Source: Euglena gracilis
Taxonomy: Eukaryota > Euglenida > Euglenophyceae > Euglenales
Assembly (NCBI GenBank): GCA_039621445.1
Contig: CP154956.1
Coordinates: forward strand, 96,104,406 to 96,168,405
DNA length: 64,000 bases
Direction of reading: 5' to 3'
Both the position numbers and the translations under genes were made by a program. Positions within the stretch are counted from its first letter, which is position 1. Every line of letters begins with the position of its first letter. This document shows, piece by piece, positions 32,801 to 44,158 of the stretch. A model generated the notes under the pieces. It did not search any database. It was not told the DNA's origin and was given only the letters and a program-made list of their open reading frames with translations.

Positions 32801-35800
32801 GGTCAATTGGCAAAGGAGCAATGGGGGATCTACAAACTAGTTCGTATTTTGTGCCTTGGTAATTTCCAAGTATGAATTGTTGTGTCTTCCGCTGGATGAT
32901 GAACATCCAGGCGAAGACAGTTGTGTCATCCAGTGGATAAAGTTGTGTCCTCCGCTGGAGGATGAATGGCGTAAGCATTGCCATCGCATATTGCCACGGC
33001 TGATTGTGTTGCAACTTTTTGGGCAAACCGACCAGGTAAATTGGCAGAATATGCAGTTTTCCTGGTTTCTGGGTGGCTTTTCTGGTGTGTGCAATTTTGT
33101 GCAATTGTGTGCAATTTTGTGCAATTTTTTTTGCACTTCAATTTTTGACCCCCCCGATGTGCAATTTCTCCCCCCTGCCCATAACTCAAAAGCCGTAAAG
33201 TTCGCTGCAAAAGGAAAAAAGTTTCTGCATGTGGAAGGTGCATTAGAACTGGCCAGGACATCAATCAACATCGAGGTGGTCGAATTTCCCCAAAAGAATC
33301 AGCCATTCTGTTTTTTTTTTTGCGCACCGCATGCTGTGCACAACAGCCTGGCATGGGAACTCTTCACGGCCGAGTGCAGACGCCAGGGGCTTGCTGGGCT
33401 GGTGGTTGACGGATGTATCCGGGATGTGGAGGGCATCCGCGCCCTCCATTTTCCGGTTTATGCATCTGGGACCACTCCGGTTGCCGGGACTGCTCAGTCA
33501 GTTATTGTGGGAAAAAAAAACGATGGCTCAGTGCATGGGCTGGAAGCACGCTCATAAAATGAAGTGGTTGACCAACTTCACTACGCCCCTTGGGGAGGAG
33601 GGGGGCCTGGGTTGCAGCTCGACCAGTTGAATTTCTGGTGAACCCCCCCCCCCCCTAGGGAGCAGCCCCAGGTAGTGAAATTCTTCTCCAGTCACCGGCA
33701 CAACGCACCAGAATGGCTTCGGGGCAGTCCTGAGCGTAACCCCCCCCCCAAATATAAGACACCGGTGTCTTATATTTGGGTGTCGACCAATTTCGCCAAA
33801 GGGTGTCTTATATTTGGGGGGTGTCTTATATTTGGGTCTCAGGCGGATGACTGAGGGGTGTCTTATATTTGGACACTTTTCCAGCAAGTATGTTGTTGTG
33901 TCCTCGTACCTTCATATATAGGGTTTTATCCATGTCTGACGGGTCGTCTTCCGACGCTTTGGAGAGTGTGTATGCTGAAAGCGACCAATCTGCAAGTGGT
34001 GATGAACTTGGCACAACGGACTGCCTCATTTTCTAGAAATTGGAAAATACGAACACTGGCACATTTGACTGAACGTCATTCATCACCACTTGCAGATTGG
34101 TCGCTTTCTTGCTGTTCAAAATAATAGATTCTTGATCTGCTACACCCAAAAAGCAGTTGCTTCACCCAAAGCAGTAGACTGGATTGGTTGTTTTCATCGT
34201 GCCTTGAGACTTGCTGCTCCACACTCACTGTGGAAGGCCTTTCATGGGGGGTGTCTTATATTTGGAGAAGTAGGTGCCGGCCCAGGGGTGTCTTATATTT
34301 GGGGGGTGTCTTATATTTGGGTGTCGGCCCGAAAATCCCCAAAGGGTGTCTTATATTTGGGGGGTGTCTTATAGTGAGGGGTGTCTTATATTTGGGGGGG
34401 GGGGTTTAAAGTCTCGGGAGGTCCACTGGCTGGGATTTCCACCAGCTCCACCTGCAAAGCCACTCGCTAGACCCCCCCACCATTTCCCCTCGATTGGGAA
34501 AAAGTTTCCTCGGGGCTTTTCGCCGATGTTGTAATTTGAGGTGACAATGTTTTCACAAAACATGCCAAAAGCCATTTTTCTGGCAGGTTTGCGGTTATCC
34601 TAGGAAAACAGGACGTCGTTTCATTTCTGTAATTGAGGGAACAAACCCTCCCACTTATAACCCCCTGAGTTACAGGATCCTGTTTAGTGGTTGGCCCCGA
34701 GGGGAGGTGGGGTTAAAAGTGGGGATTATAAGTTGTGGCTTCGTCTGTGACTGAAGGAGGTCCAGAATATACGCCTTTTTTTGCACCAGGGATTAAAATA
34801 AGGTATCTTGGGCAAATTTATGGGATTTCTTTTTGCCAAAACCTCGTAAGTTGGCATGTCAGCAGCATGTGTGCGCGCGTGTGTGTGTGTGTGTGTGTGG
34901 TGTGTGTGCATGTGGTTTTTTTTTGGCAGTGTGATGTAATGCTTTGTAGAAGCAGACAAAACGAGCGGAGGAAAGAACCGCAAAATAATTGTTCTCTTCG
35001 ACTTTGTGGCAAACGAAGCTTGTTGACACTGAGTGTTGAGCACCCCACCTCCTCTTGGACTCCAACCAGTCTACACCTGTGCCCCCTCCCACCCACACCT
35101 GCACCCACACTCACACTGACCCACCCTCAGCTCACTCACTCACCCACGCACATTCACCTACCATCCCTCCTGCTGCGCACCCACACCTGCACACCCACGC
35201 CCATGCATTTTCCCTCTCTCGGCCTCCTCTTTGTCACTTGCACCGCACCTGCAAGATTTTGTCCCACTCATATTTGGGATCTTGGCTCCCATTTTGGGCT
35301 TATTTGATCATGCATGCATGGCCAAGCAGGAGTAGGGGGAAACCAGCACATGGAGAGTTTCCTTTCATCACACAGCTGGCTGCAGACAATGCAAATCCTG
35401 GCTCTGCAGGGCTCGTCGCCGAAATCGGTCCTGAGCGCGTCTCCGTAGCGCCAGGCGCCCATCGCCCCGCCATTTTAAAGCCCTGACAATTATGCTAGCT
35501 ATTCCACGTGCCCTCAAAAGGCTTCACGTTGCACTCGGAGATTCTTTTGGTTTGTCTGGCCAAGTCCACTCCCCTGTGGGTGGGGGGGGGCGTCGGGCCG
35601 AGTGGGTACCCCTCAGGGGAGGGGGAGTTCCCAATTGCTTTCATTAACCTAATTTCAAGCAATTGCACTGCTGATGACGAGTTTCCTCCTCATTGTTGAA
35701 CGAACTCCCCAATGTCAAACGAAAACTTCCACCCATTGATTGACTGCATTTTTCTCATATTTGTCCTGGTTTTTGTGCCCTTTGTCGAACTGAATTTCTC

Positions 35801-36674
35801 TTTGTTTTGTGGCCCCTTGTTGAACAACAACACCCTGGTTGACTGCAGGTTGGACTTTGGCGACCCCCCCTCCTGGTCATGGTCGTGACCGGAGGTTTGC
35901 AACCCCCCCCCAAAACAAGACCCCGGGTCGACTTTTTGGGTCAGTTGCTGAAAATCCCAAGGGGTGTCTCTTTGGGGTGGGGGTCTATTTTTTGGATTCT
36001 TTTTTGCTGAAAAATTTCTCTGAAAAAATCCTTTCCATGGGAGGGTCCAAGAACAGGTCGAAAAAAGAGGTCAGTTTTTGGCAATGAGCAATAAGGTGTC
36101 TCAAAAATGATAATTTTGGGACATGCAAAAATGGACAAAAATTGAAAAAAAAAGTATCACCCATTTTTTGGGGGTCTTTTTTTGAATGTTCTCCAAAAAT
36201 TCCGAAGAGGGTTGGGGGTCTATTTTTTGGAGTTTTTGTTGATAATTGCAGGGGGGTGTTGTTTTTTTTTGGGGTCTTATTTTGGGGAGGTCTTTGGAGG
36301 GGGTTTAGTCATATGACAAGGGAGGGTGGTGCAGGACGCATTATTTTTTCCATTTTTTTCATTTTTGTTTCATTTTTGATTTTTGTTTCATTTTTTGTTT
36401 TCTGGATCAGTTTTTTGTTTTTTTGTTGTCGTGTTCCCAAACCGTCCCATTTTCTGGCACATCCTCCCCTGCAAAAGCTTCTGCCCAACCCGCGACGCAT
36501 CGCATGCCGGGCGATGGCGCCGACCTTGTCTTCGGGGACGACGACGGGGTGATCGCCCTCGCCATGGGCGACTTGAAGGCGGCCGGGCTGCGGGACCTCA
36601 TCGCCGCGGCGCAGGCCATCCAAGACAAGGAGGCCTGGGTCCTGAGGGGCATCCTCGAGCACGGTGGTCCTTAA
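29720..36674 (+). CDS. RraA-like protein (HMG/CHA aldolase / RraA family), six exons
   Basis: Gene-level entry. Joined exons give about 218 residues, the usual size of the RraA/4-hydroxy-4-methyl-2-oxoglutarate aldolase fold. Family landmarks in order: LRALDAASLADAAR; GVRLIGEAQTVRCAMNDF; HAVVDALRQSPSPGTVLVV; RRQGLAGLVVDGCIRDVEGI (GxVVDGxxRD, the active-site Asp/Arg segment); FPVYASGTTPVAGT; PGSAGLVAEIGPERVSVAPG-DLVFGDDDGVIAL. Bacterial members act as aldolases or as RNase E inhibitors, and eukaryotic roles vary; the substrate here is unknown. Four of five introns show paired nonconventional ends. The junction between exons 3 and 4 (31.77-33.34 kb) is unresolved; the conserved D..G loop expected there is missing, so a micro-exon probably lies between. 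Confidence 0.85.
30650..30815. repeat. CCCGATAATGTCCCATACC words
   Basis: Further copies of the 15.5/16.5 kb GATAGTGTCCC word, here inside the RraA-like intron 1, with an inverted GTATGGGACTGTGGGACACTAT. Confidence 0.75.
30985..31050 (+). CDS. RraA-like exon 2
   Basis: 22 codons, SLGKGVRLIGEAQTVRCAM then NDF. The acceptor CCC at -8 pairs with GGG at +4 of intron 1. The donor side CTG at +4 pairs with CAG before 31714. Confidence 0.85.
31714..31770 (+). CDS. RraA-like exon 3
   Basis: HAVVDALRQSPSPGTVLVV, the helix and beta-strand PGxVLVV of the family. The 3' end is not fixed; CTGTTG just beyond it is complementary to CAACAG at 33341-33346, but that join breaks phase. Confidence 0.75.
32460..32600. 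repeat. CTAACCC-like tract (possible degenerate telomeric repeat)
   Basis: CCTTAACCTTACCCTGACCC and CTAACTCTAACTCTAACCC. Looks like decayed interstitial CCCTAAA-type repeats; weak. Confidence 0.35.
32618..33175. repeat. GTGCAATTTT words flanking
   Basis: TGTGCAATTTTTTTTGCAA words at 32618-32705 and 33085-33165 bracket about 380 bp of intron that also holds GTGTC.TCCGCTGGA.GATGAA direct repeats (32880-32970). Confidence 0.75.
33342..33491 (+). CDS. RraA-like exon 4
   Basis: NSLAWELFTAECRRQGLAGL, VVDGCIRDVEGIRALHFPVY, ASGTTPVAGT. The 5' border is approximate (33305-33342). The 3' border is strong: CAGTCAGTT at +4 pairs with AGCTGGCTG before 35388 over 9 bp, with two G-U. Confidence 0.85.
33735..34405. 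mobile_element. GTGTCTTATATTTGGGG-array element with foldback
   Basis: Words GGGTGTCTTATATTTGGGG occur four to five times at 33745-33875 and about six times at 34243-34400. Between them GAAAGCGACCAATCTGCAAG (33978 on) has its reverse complement ending at 34107, a perfect inverted repeat of about 29 bp. The short frame at 33932 reads SDGSSSDALESVYAESDQSA, an acidic Ser-rich start resembling transposase N-termini, but stops after 34 codons. Confidence 0.6.
34645..34740. repeat. CCCACTTATAACCCC repeat copy
   Basis: Same CCACTTATAACCCC ... CAGGATCCTGTTTAGTGGTTGG blocks as 28.9-29.05 kb. Confidence 0.8.
34876..34912. repeat. (GT)n microsatellite
   Basis: About 14 GT units. Confidence 0.9.
35388..35456 (+). 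CDS. RraA-like exon 5
   Basis: NANPGSAGLVAEIGPERVSV then APG. The next intron starts GCC-CATCGCCC and ends GGGCGATG-GCGCC: an 8-bp perfect pair with CAT replacing CAG, and joining gives VSVAPG-DLVFGDDDG exactly as in the family. Confidence 0.9.
36522..36674 (+). CDS. RraA-like exon 6 with stop
   Basis: DLVFGDDDGVIALAMGDLKA then AGLRDLIAAAQAIQDKEAWV and RGILEHGGP, stop TAA at 36672. GDDDGV is the family's C-terminal signature. The tail is slightly short, so a further exon cannot be excluded. Confidence 0.9.
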   Translation, partial: DLVFGDDDGVIALAMGDLKAAGLRDLIAAAQAIQDKEAWVLRGILEHGGP

Positions 36675-39600
36675 GGGACGGGGTGCTTTTTTTCCTGTTA
36701 AAGAAAACCCCAGCCAGCCTTTCCCAGCTGTACCATGAAAGGGCCCCAGCCTAGCTCAAGGGCTGGGCCCCTTTGGCCCTAAGGGGGCCGCCTTCAGGCT
36801 AAGGACCAGCCAATGGCCACCCCTGGGTCGAATGGGTAAAAAATAAAAAAGTCGAAAGATGCTTTTCTCGAAGTTTTTGGTGGGTGGGCGATGGTCCAAT
36901 GGAAGCCAGAAACCACTCTCCCCCTGCCCGAAATCGACCTGTTTTTGATAAAAATATGGCCATCTTTTCGGCAAATTCTTCTTTGGATTTTTGAATGGGC
37001 TGTTTAAGGACCGTCCTGTCCTCGAGGGAAAACCATTGCTAGACCTGTTGTAGTTCTTGAACTTCCGTCTTGGCAAGGCACCGCTACGAGAATGCAAACG
37101 GCCTTGTTTTATCTGACCTCTGGAACCTCTTGAGACATGACCCCAGCCAAATTCATATGAATGTGTTTTTCTTACCAGTGAACGTTATCAACTTTCTTTT
37201 GTTTGACCAGGGCTAGTGACCGACTGGTGGCAGAAATTTTTTTCCCGAAAATGTTCAAAAACCACGTCTTTGGGTTTTGAGCCATTTTCGGCCTGAATGG
37301 CAGGAGGAGTGGGTGGGACACACCAAGCCTGATCGAAACCTCAAGCAAAAGGCATTTCAATCAACTGTACCCGCCCTGAACACAACTTTTCCCCAAAGAA
37401 GTTGGGGCAGAAAGAAGTTGGCCACCCACCCCAACTTGTTATCCTATGCTTTACTGCCTGAAAGCCAATTTGGGGGTTTCAGCCTATTTTTGCACATGGT
37501 CTGCTGGATTTCGCAAGCATCCAAATTTGACCCCAACCTCACATCAATCTTGGTCTGTGCAACATATTCCGGAATTTTTTTTTCAAGCATTTTGGCCGAT
37601 TTCAGGTGGGTTTTAGTGGAAGATGAGTTCTGGCGACTGAGCCCCTACCATTCATCATTGGAAGCTGGGACAGCTCCTCTCATGTGTGCGCATGCTGACG
37701 AGTGTGTGAGCAGTCGAGGATTCGAAGTGATTGTTCTTTTGTTTGTCTTTGTTTTGTCTGAAAAAAGCAGCATTGACGTTTGCATTAATCACGCCTGAAG
37801 TAAGGCTTCATCCATTCGCTTGGCAAAATGATGCCCTCATTAGTGGCACAATAATGATGCCCTCGTGTGCAATCTTTGGTCACTCAGTATGAACAGCGGT
37901 CGGTGGATGGCTGCCCTGCCACCCAACCTCAACTAAAATTGCCCCCCTCCAATTCGCCGAAAAATCTCCTGCACATTTTTCAATTAAATCACTTTCCAAA
38001 ACCAATCCATTGAACTACGTTCAAGGTACGGATAAATGGACAGAGACCAGGTTCCAAGGCTACACAACCAGGCTTTGAGGTACTGCAATTGCCCTGGGGG
38101 GGGAGCGGTGAAGGGCTGGTCTTCCTTCTGCTTCCAGTTCTGCTTGCAGCCCAGCTTATGAAGCGTTTTTTTTTAACAGAGAAATTGGGGCCGCACTGAC
38201 CCCACAAAGACTTATGGCAAACTGAAGAAATGAACAACAGTGGGAAGTTTGACAAAAAGGCGAAAATACATCGGAGATGATGCGCCCTCCATGTGAAAAA
38301 AAAGCTGTGCGGGGGGAAGGGCCCGTAGACGTCTGCGCAAAGGCAAGCACAACGTACGCTCAGTGTTACACCTGGTACCAGTGATGCACTTGGTGCGGAT
38401 TCATGCCTGCCCCCCCCCTGCTAAAGGACCATGGGTTCCCCAGAAAGACACCACGCAATCGCGGATGAGGCAAATCCCCACCTGGAAACAGCTAAATCTA
38501 TTGGGATCATGTGCCGTATTGATAGCATGCAAATTCGGCAATGCATAAAATGGTGAATTCGCGAATGCGTGAGCAGTGATTTTGATGCATCTCATTGGGT
38601 GGGGTGTCCTGACTTTCACCTGTCGCTGGGGGAATCGGTTCCACGTGCCGCATGAGCAACCTTTGTTGAAAGCCAGCCGTATTTGGGGGTGTCAGGCAGG
38701 ATTTCCACTGCGCCAAAAGCACATTTGTTGATTCTTTCCCGTTCTGTGTCTGTGATCAGCCACCCTTGGTCTCCAGGGCTGCTGCTCTTCACAGATACCC
38801 GCTGCTTGCTCCCAAATGTGTCTGCGGTGATGCACCCCTTCACACATCCGCCGCATGGCCATAGGCCCGGCCTGCCCACGGATGGGCCAGAATGACGCTC
38901 CTCTGCCCCCGCTTTTAGAAGACGAAGGTCCTGAACCACTGGAGGCAGGGGAAAATGATAAAAAGGATTCCAGTGACATGGTGACATGGACCAAGTCATT
39001 TGGAGGGGGGCACAGGCAGGGGGTGCCAGTTGGTGGATCCAGCCTTGCCCCCCGCCAGTTAGTTCAGGCGCTGACAGGGGCAAGGCCCCGCCAGGATGCT
39101 TGGGGGGTTTGGTGAGGCTTTCCGAATGACAATCTTCCTCTCCAGTGGCCAGCTTTGGAGGGTAATAGCCAACGGCGCCACAATTTGGCTTTCCCTGGGG
39201 GCTTCGGGACTGATCAGGCCGCGAAGCGTTGCAAATTGGAGAACCTTCAAAGCAGTGCGGGAGGCCAACATCTGCGGATGCCACCAATAGGTCAGGATGC
39301 CCACCCGTGCTCAAACCCACCGCCAAGGTGGCAGTCGCCCTGGCCTTGCTCTCGTTGCTGATGATGGTGGCTGTGTTGGAAGGGGTGCCCGGACACCTCC
39401 AGGGTTTGTTTCGGCCTTTTCTTTTGGGTATCTGTACAACAGAATGCACACTGAGAGTTCCTCTGTTGTTCCCTCAGGTGCTTAATGCCTCTCTCGATCG
39501 CCATGCCCTCCACCCCGACAATCAAAAAACTGGGGCCATTCTACGGCAGGGACCAAAGGACCAGCCTTTTGATCCCTGGGGGGGAGGTTTTTTTTTAAAA

Positions 39601-42600
39601 AAAAAGGAATGGAAGGTTTACTTTCATCCACTGAGGGGTCAGGTTTTGGTCCCCGGGGTGGTGTGGGGGTTGGAGGGGCACTTTATTTTCGCCGAGTGCT
39701 CTGAAATTAACCCCCCCCCCCGCAGGGAGGGAGACCCCCTAAGGGGTGGTGGGTGGGTCCCCCCCATTTCTTAAACAGAACTCCGGTGGGTCCAACCTGG
39801 GGGGGGGGGTTGTGCATGGGTGGGTTTTCAATAAAGAAGACAGTGGCTGGGTCGGTTTGATCCCCGGGAAAAGTGCCCAACGCCTCCCCAGAATCGAGTG
39901 GTGGGGGTAAAATGTCGATCCATATGTTATTATGATGGTGAATGTGGTGAGTCCGTTGACCCGTCACCTTTTTTTTTGTGGCTACCCTGAAAAGTGAAAA
40001 TAATCAGGTTTCAAGAAAAAATCTCGTTGAAAGTCCGATGTTCAGAAACAGTTTTACGGTCCAACTAGTCAGTTTTTCTGTTGTGCTTGTTCATCCAACT
40101 AGTCAGTTTCTGTTGTGCTGTCATTTTTTTCTGTTTGATTTTTTTTGCGAAATTTCACAGAAAATTTTTTTGCACGTCCTTGTTGCTTTTTTATTGTGCC
40201 TTTTCAAGGGCACCTCCAGAGATTCATTCGAACTTTGGCTGAAGAAGTGCTAGCGGCTCTGGGGGGGGGGGGGGGCTGGAGTGCAATTGATCCAGAGTTG
40301 GTGAGCGGACATTCTAGTGGAGAGTCTACTGACAAGTATCATCCTGCGTATTTTTTGCTACAACATAGTTTTTTTTATCCTGTAGAAACTGGATTTTCCC
40401 AAAAGAGGGACTGGGAATTTCCAGGGTCTCAACTAGTGATTCAAATGCATAGAATCCGAGTCCTCAGGCAATGGCTTGCACCTTCCATTTTTCAGCCCCC
40501 CCCCAGAAGTGGAAGATGAATATTTTCGGTTTCTTGTGTTTTGTCGCAATAAAACAGTCGAGGTTGCAGTGTTACCAAACTTTTCTGTGCTATGGAGCAG
40601 AAGAACACAACAAGACTCCCACCACTTGCCAGTTAAAATCTGTGGCAGGTTGGCCACATCACCCCATTTATGTTTAAATTTGACGCCACAGCACCCCATT
40701 TATGTTTAAATTTGACACCCACATAGTAGTTCCATTTACACAATTGCGCACAGAGGACACAGTTGTTGGGAGCGGGAAAATAGTGTCACAAACTGTGATA
40801 TGCTCTCTCTTGTAATTCAATGGTGCTGAACCCCTCCCCATGAACATCACTGGTGGTTATTTGAGTGGTCTGTGTGCGCACCTGTGCACAGGAGCAACTT
40901 TCATGTGCAAAACTGTGCAAGTTGCCCAAACGCATTTTTTTTGAAGCCTAAACAGTGGAGACTCTAAAGTAACGCAGTGTCCACGAAGGCAAGTTGTTTG
41001 TGCAGCATATCTGAGGTGGTTAAAGAAAACATGTCGGGGAATTGCATCATATGCCCCCTGAACACAGAGATTTTTAAGCAGCAAATAGGTTTGTATATTT
41101 GTACAAGTGGTCCGTGTGCACAACTGTGCACACAGACCACTTGTGCAAATGTGCAACCCCAACCAGTGGGAACCTTCCGTTCCCTCAGTTGCGTGCGGTA
41201 CAGTACAGTACAAACGGACCGTTTGTACATTTGTGCAAGTCGTTCGCGTGCGCAATTGTTCACAGGACCAACACTTTTTTCCTAAAAGTCAAAAATTCTA
41301 AAACTTTTTCTAAAAGTCTAAAATTGCATAGCATGGTGCAGGGCTCGGTCTCACCTGCCCCAAATCGTTCTAGCAAACATTCCATGTTCACGAGGCAGCC
41401 GTTGGAAGGTCTCCAAATCCACTAGGTGCCAGGTGTACGCTGTATGCTGCGGGACACCTGCTCTAGGGTGCAAGTATTTGAATTTGCCTCCTGCGGCCTT
41501 GCATTTTATGGGTCTGGGTGCCACTTGTTGGGACTTTCAAAGAACACCTGTCCGGCATAGGGGCAGGCCAACTACGTGTTAAGTGCGAGATCGGCCGCCT
41601 GAATTTGAGGTTTTGTTTTCAATGGATGACTCCCTCTCCCCGCTGGGGGTTCCGCACTGGGCTGAGTGAGTGGGGAGGCCCCCTCTCCGGGGTCTTTTAA
41701 GGAACACACCGTCGTTGTGCATGTATTGGACCGCAACCCCATTCCTGCTGCGCGTCGTAACAGCAAATAAAAACAAATTAATACACCATCTTTGGGAAAT
41801 TTGGGTGTGGAAAAAAATACACTAAGCAACTCTCAACCCCCCCGCCCCTGTATACCCCCCAAACCCCCCCCACTTTGCCGTTCTCATAACGGCCCTGTCT
41901 CCTTCCCCAAACCCAATCTTTAAAGTCAATTCAACTGAATTTGAAAATAACACAAAATCAACGATAAAGAACCGAAAATGCAGCAAAAAAAAAGAGCAAC
42001 CCATTTATGTCTTGTCGTCTCTGTTTCAAAGAATCAATGTCTTTGAACAGAAACTGGCTGTGTTGGTCTGATTTTGCGGGGCATTAGGTATGGCGTGCCA
42101 CCACAGCTTTCCATCGCTGCGTCACCTCGCACCGCGCAGGTGCTTTCTTTGCCTCCTGTTTGCTTGTCGCCCCCAAACTCTGTCCCGCCTGGCTCCGGAA
42201 ATCCCACAAATCACCTGCGCCGAAGCGGGCAGCCTTGCCATACCCCGCTGTCATACCCAAGGCTCTTGTTATGTGCTCTGCCAAATCCCCCGTATCCCGC
42301 ATCCATTGTTGAGACCATACAGCGACAAAGTCGTCTGACTCGTTTTTGGCCCAACCTCCCCCCCCCTGGGGGGAGGGGTACCCAGCGCCGAAGGCGCAGG
42401 AATTTTTTGGCAGTTTTCGTCACTTTTACGGTCAATTTTTCCTGGGTGGATCCTGAGTGGCCGCCCCCCCCCCCCAGGTTGGAGTGACTGACTGGTTTTC
42501 CAAAAGAAGTGGCTGACTGGTTTTCAGCCCGCCCTCATGGCGAGCACCTCTGTCTGGAAGTCACTGGGCGTGACGTTTGGAGGGGGGAAACAGAAAACAG

Positions 42601-44013
42601 GCAAGGGGTGTGCAATCCACCTATCTTTGCGGGTGATGGGAAATGGGCTGCAGCTTTCGGGTAACAAATATGGATTTCCTTTGATGCTGGTGTCACCCCC
42701 GGGGGTGAGGTGAGTTTGGGCTGCTGGACCCCCCCCCCCCCCCGTGGGTCAGTCCATCCTGAGGTCAGCCGGGCTAGACTGACCCTTTTTTCAATAGGTT
42801 TTCAGACAATTTTGGGTGGGTTTTTGGGTGGGTGGGTGGGTGGTGGTCGGTCGATCCCCCTCGGCGACGGGGTCATGTCAAATGAAAACTGTGAGTAGGT
42901 GGGTTCGGACACAGAAAAGAGTGTCCCCCCCCCCCTCGTAAGTTATTTATTGATTCTACGGTGTGGAGCTGCACCATCTCGCCATGCCAACACGCGAAAA
43001 TGAGTGAAGTAGCTGACCTCCAGGAGCGGGACCCCTCAAAATCAAAAGCCCCAGCTGCCCCGAAGCAGGACTGAGAACAGCTGGCTCTCTGACCCCGAAG
43101 GAGGGTTGGGCCTGTCCAGACTTGCGCCCCTGAGGCCGCTTTGAGGCTCCTTGAGCTCACGTTTGCAGCGCCACGCCAAACATGGCCTTGCGGTCGAACC
43201 CCAACAACGTTGGAGATACCTCCATCTCTCGGACCAAGCCCTGGCATGGTCAATGGTCCCTCCACACTTCGACAAGCCGGATCCTTCACCTTCGACCTCC
43301 AATCCAGATGTTGTACCAAATATTGAGGGCATTTGCCTTTTACCTTACGGATGTGTGTGAGTGGGTGAGTGGTCCCAATAGGAAAACATCTACAGTGATT
43401 TTTTTTTGTATCTTTTCATTTCACAAATGTGGGTGTGCTTGTTTTTTGCTTCCGGTGATAATTTTTTGTGGCAGTCACAGATTCTCCAACTTCTTCCAGC
43501 CGTTTTATCAATCTTGCCAACTTTGTTTGACTGCAAAAATTTTGGTGCAACGTTCGCTGACTCAATCATTTTTTTCCCAGTCAGAATACCTGGAGGGTTG
43601 GTTTGGCCCATTTGGGCCTGAACTGGAAAAATCCCCACCAACCAATTTTTTTTTGGAAAGTTTAGGAAGTTTGCGTAATTTTTCAGCTGTTTTTTTTTTT
43701 TTTGAAAACATTGGGAACCACTGGGTCAGTCCCAGTTGTTTGGATGGGTGTATGGGACCCACAAGGGTCTCATTAAGAAAAAAATTAAAATGTTTTCAAA
43801 AACAGGCAATGATGACGACGACATGACGATGATGGTGACGATGATGACGGCGATGAACACAATGGGTTTCCAATGGTCGGGAGCGTGCTGATCAGGGAGA
43901 AGTGATGTTGAATGGCGAAATGATGTCCGGCGCTGTGCCGTCAAATCTCAAGAAAGTGTGGCATGGACCCCCCCCCCCCCAGCCGCCAGACCCACCCACA
44001 CAAGCCTGAGCTC
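36675..44013. other. Gene-free interval with scattered short repeats
   Basis: No supported gene. It holds CCAACTAGTCAGTTT direct repeats (about 40063-40112), CACCCCATTTATGTTTAAAT tandem copies (40658-40720), the 40.86-41.27 kb GTGCACA word array, and C/G-run palindromes near 42360. A 277-codon minus frame (38616-39449) has no recognisable domain. The missing first exon of the reductase gene probably lies near the right end. Confidence 0.5.
40860..41275. repeat. GTGTGCGCACCTGTGCACA word array
   Basis: Repeated TGTGCACAACTGTGCA, GACCACTTGTGCAAA and CGGACCGTTTGTACATTTG words, partly palindromic. Confidence 0.75.
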
Positions 44014-44158
44014 GCGGCCGGTGGCCATCGTCACGGGCGGGGCGGGCAAGGTGGGGGCCGTCATCACGCGGTGGCTGCACCAGGCGGGCCACGCCGTCGC
44101 CGTCCACTACACCGCCGGGGCGGACCGCGCCGCCGCGCTGGCGGAGGAGCTGAACGCC
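44014..44158 (+). CDS. Reductase exon 1 of the visible set (Rossmann start)
   Basis: RPVAIVTGGAGKVGAVITRW, LHQAGHAVAVHYTAGADRAA, ALAEELNA. Intron 44159-46289 begins GGC-CAGGC and ends GCCTG-CCTCC (5-bp pairing), phase 0. Confidence 0.9.

Noticed and set aside
38616-39449. 277-codon minus-strand open frame
   Set aside because: No recognisable domain; another minus frame over the same DNA looks equally protein-like. Left as unresolved, not annotated as a gene.
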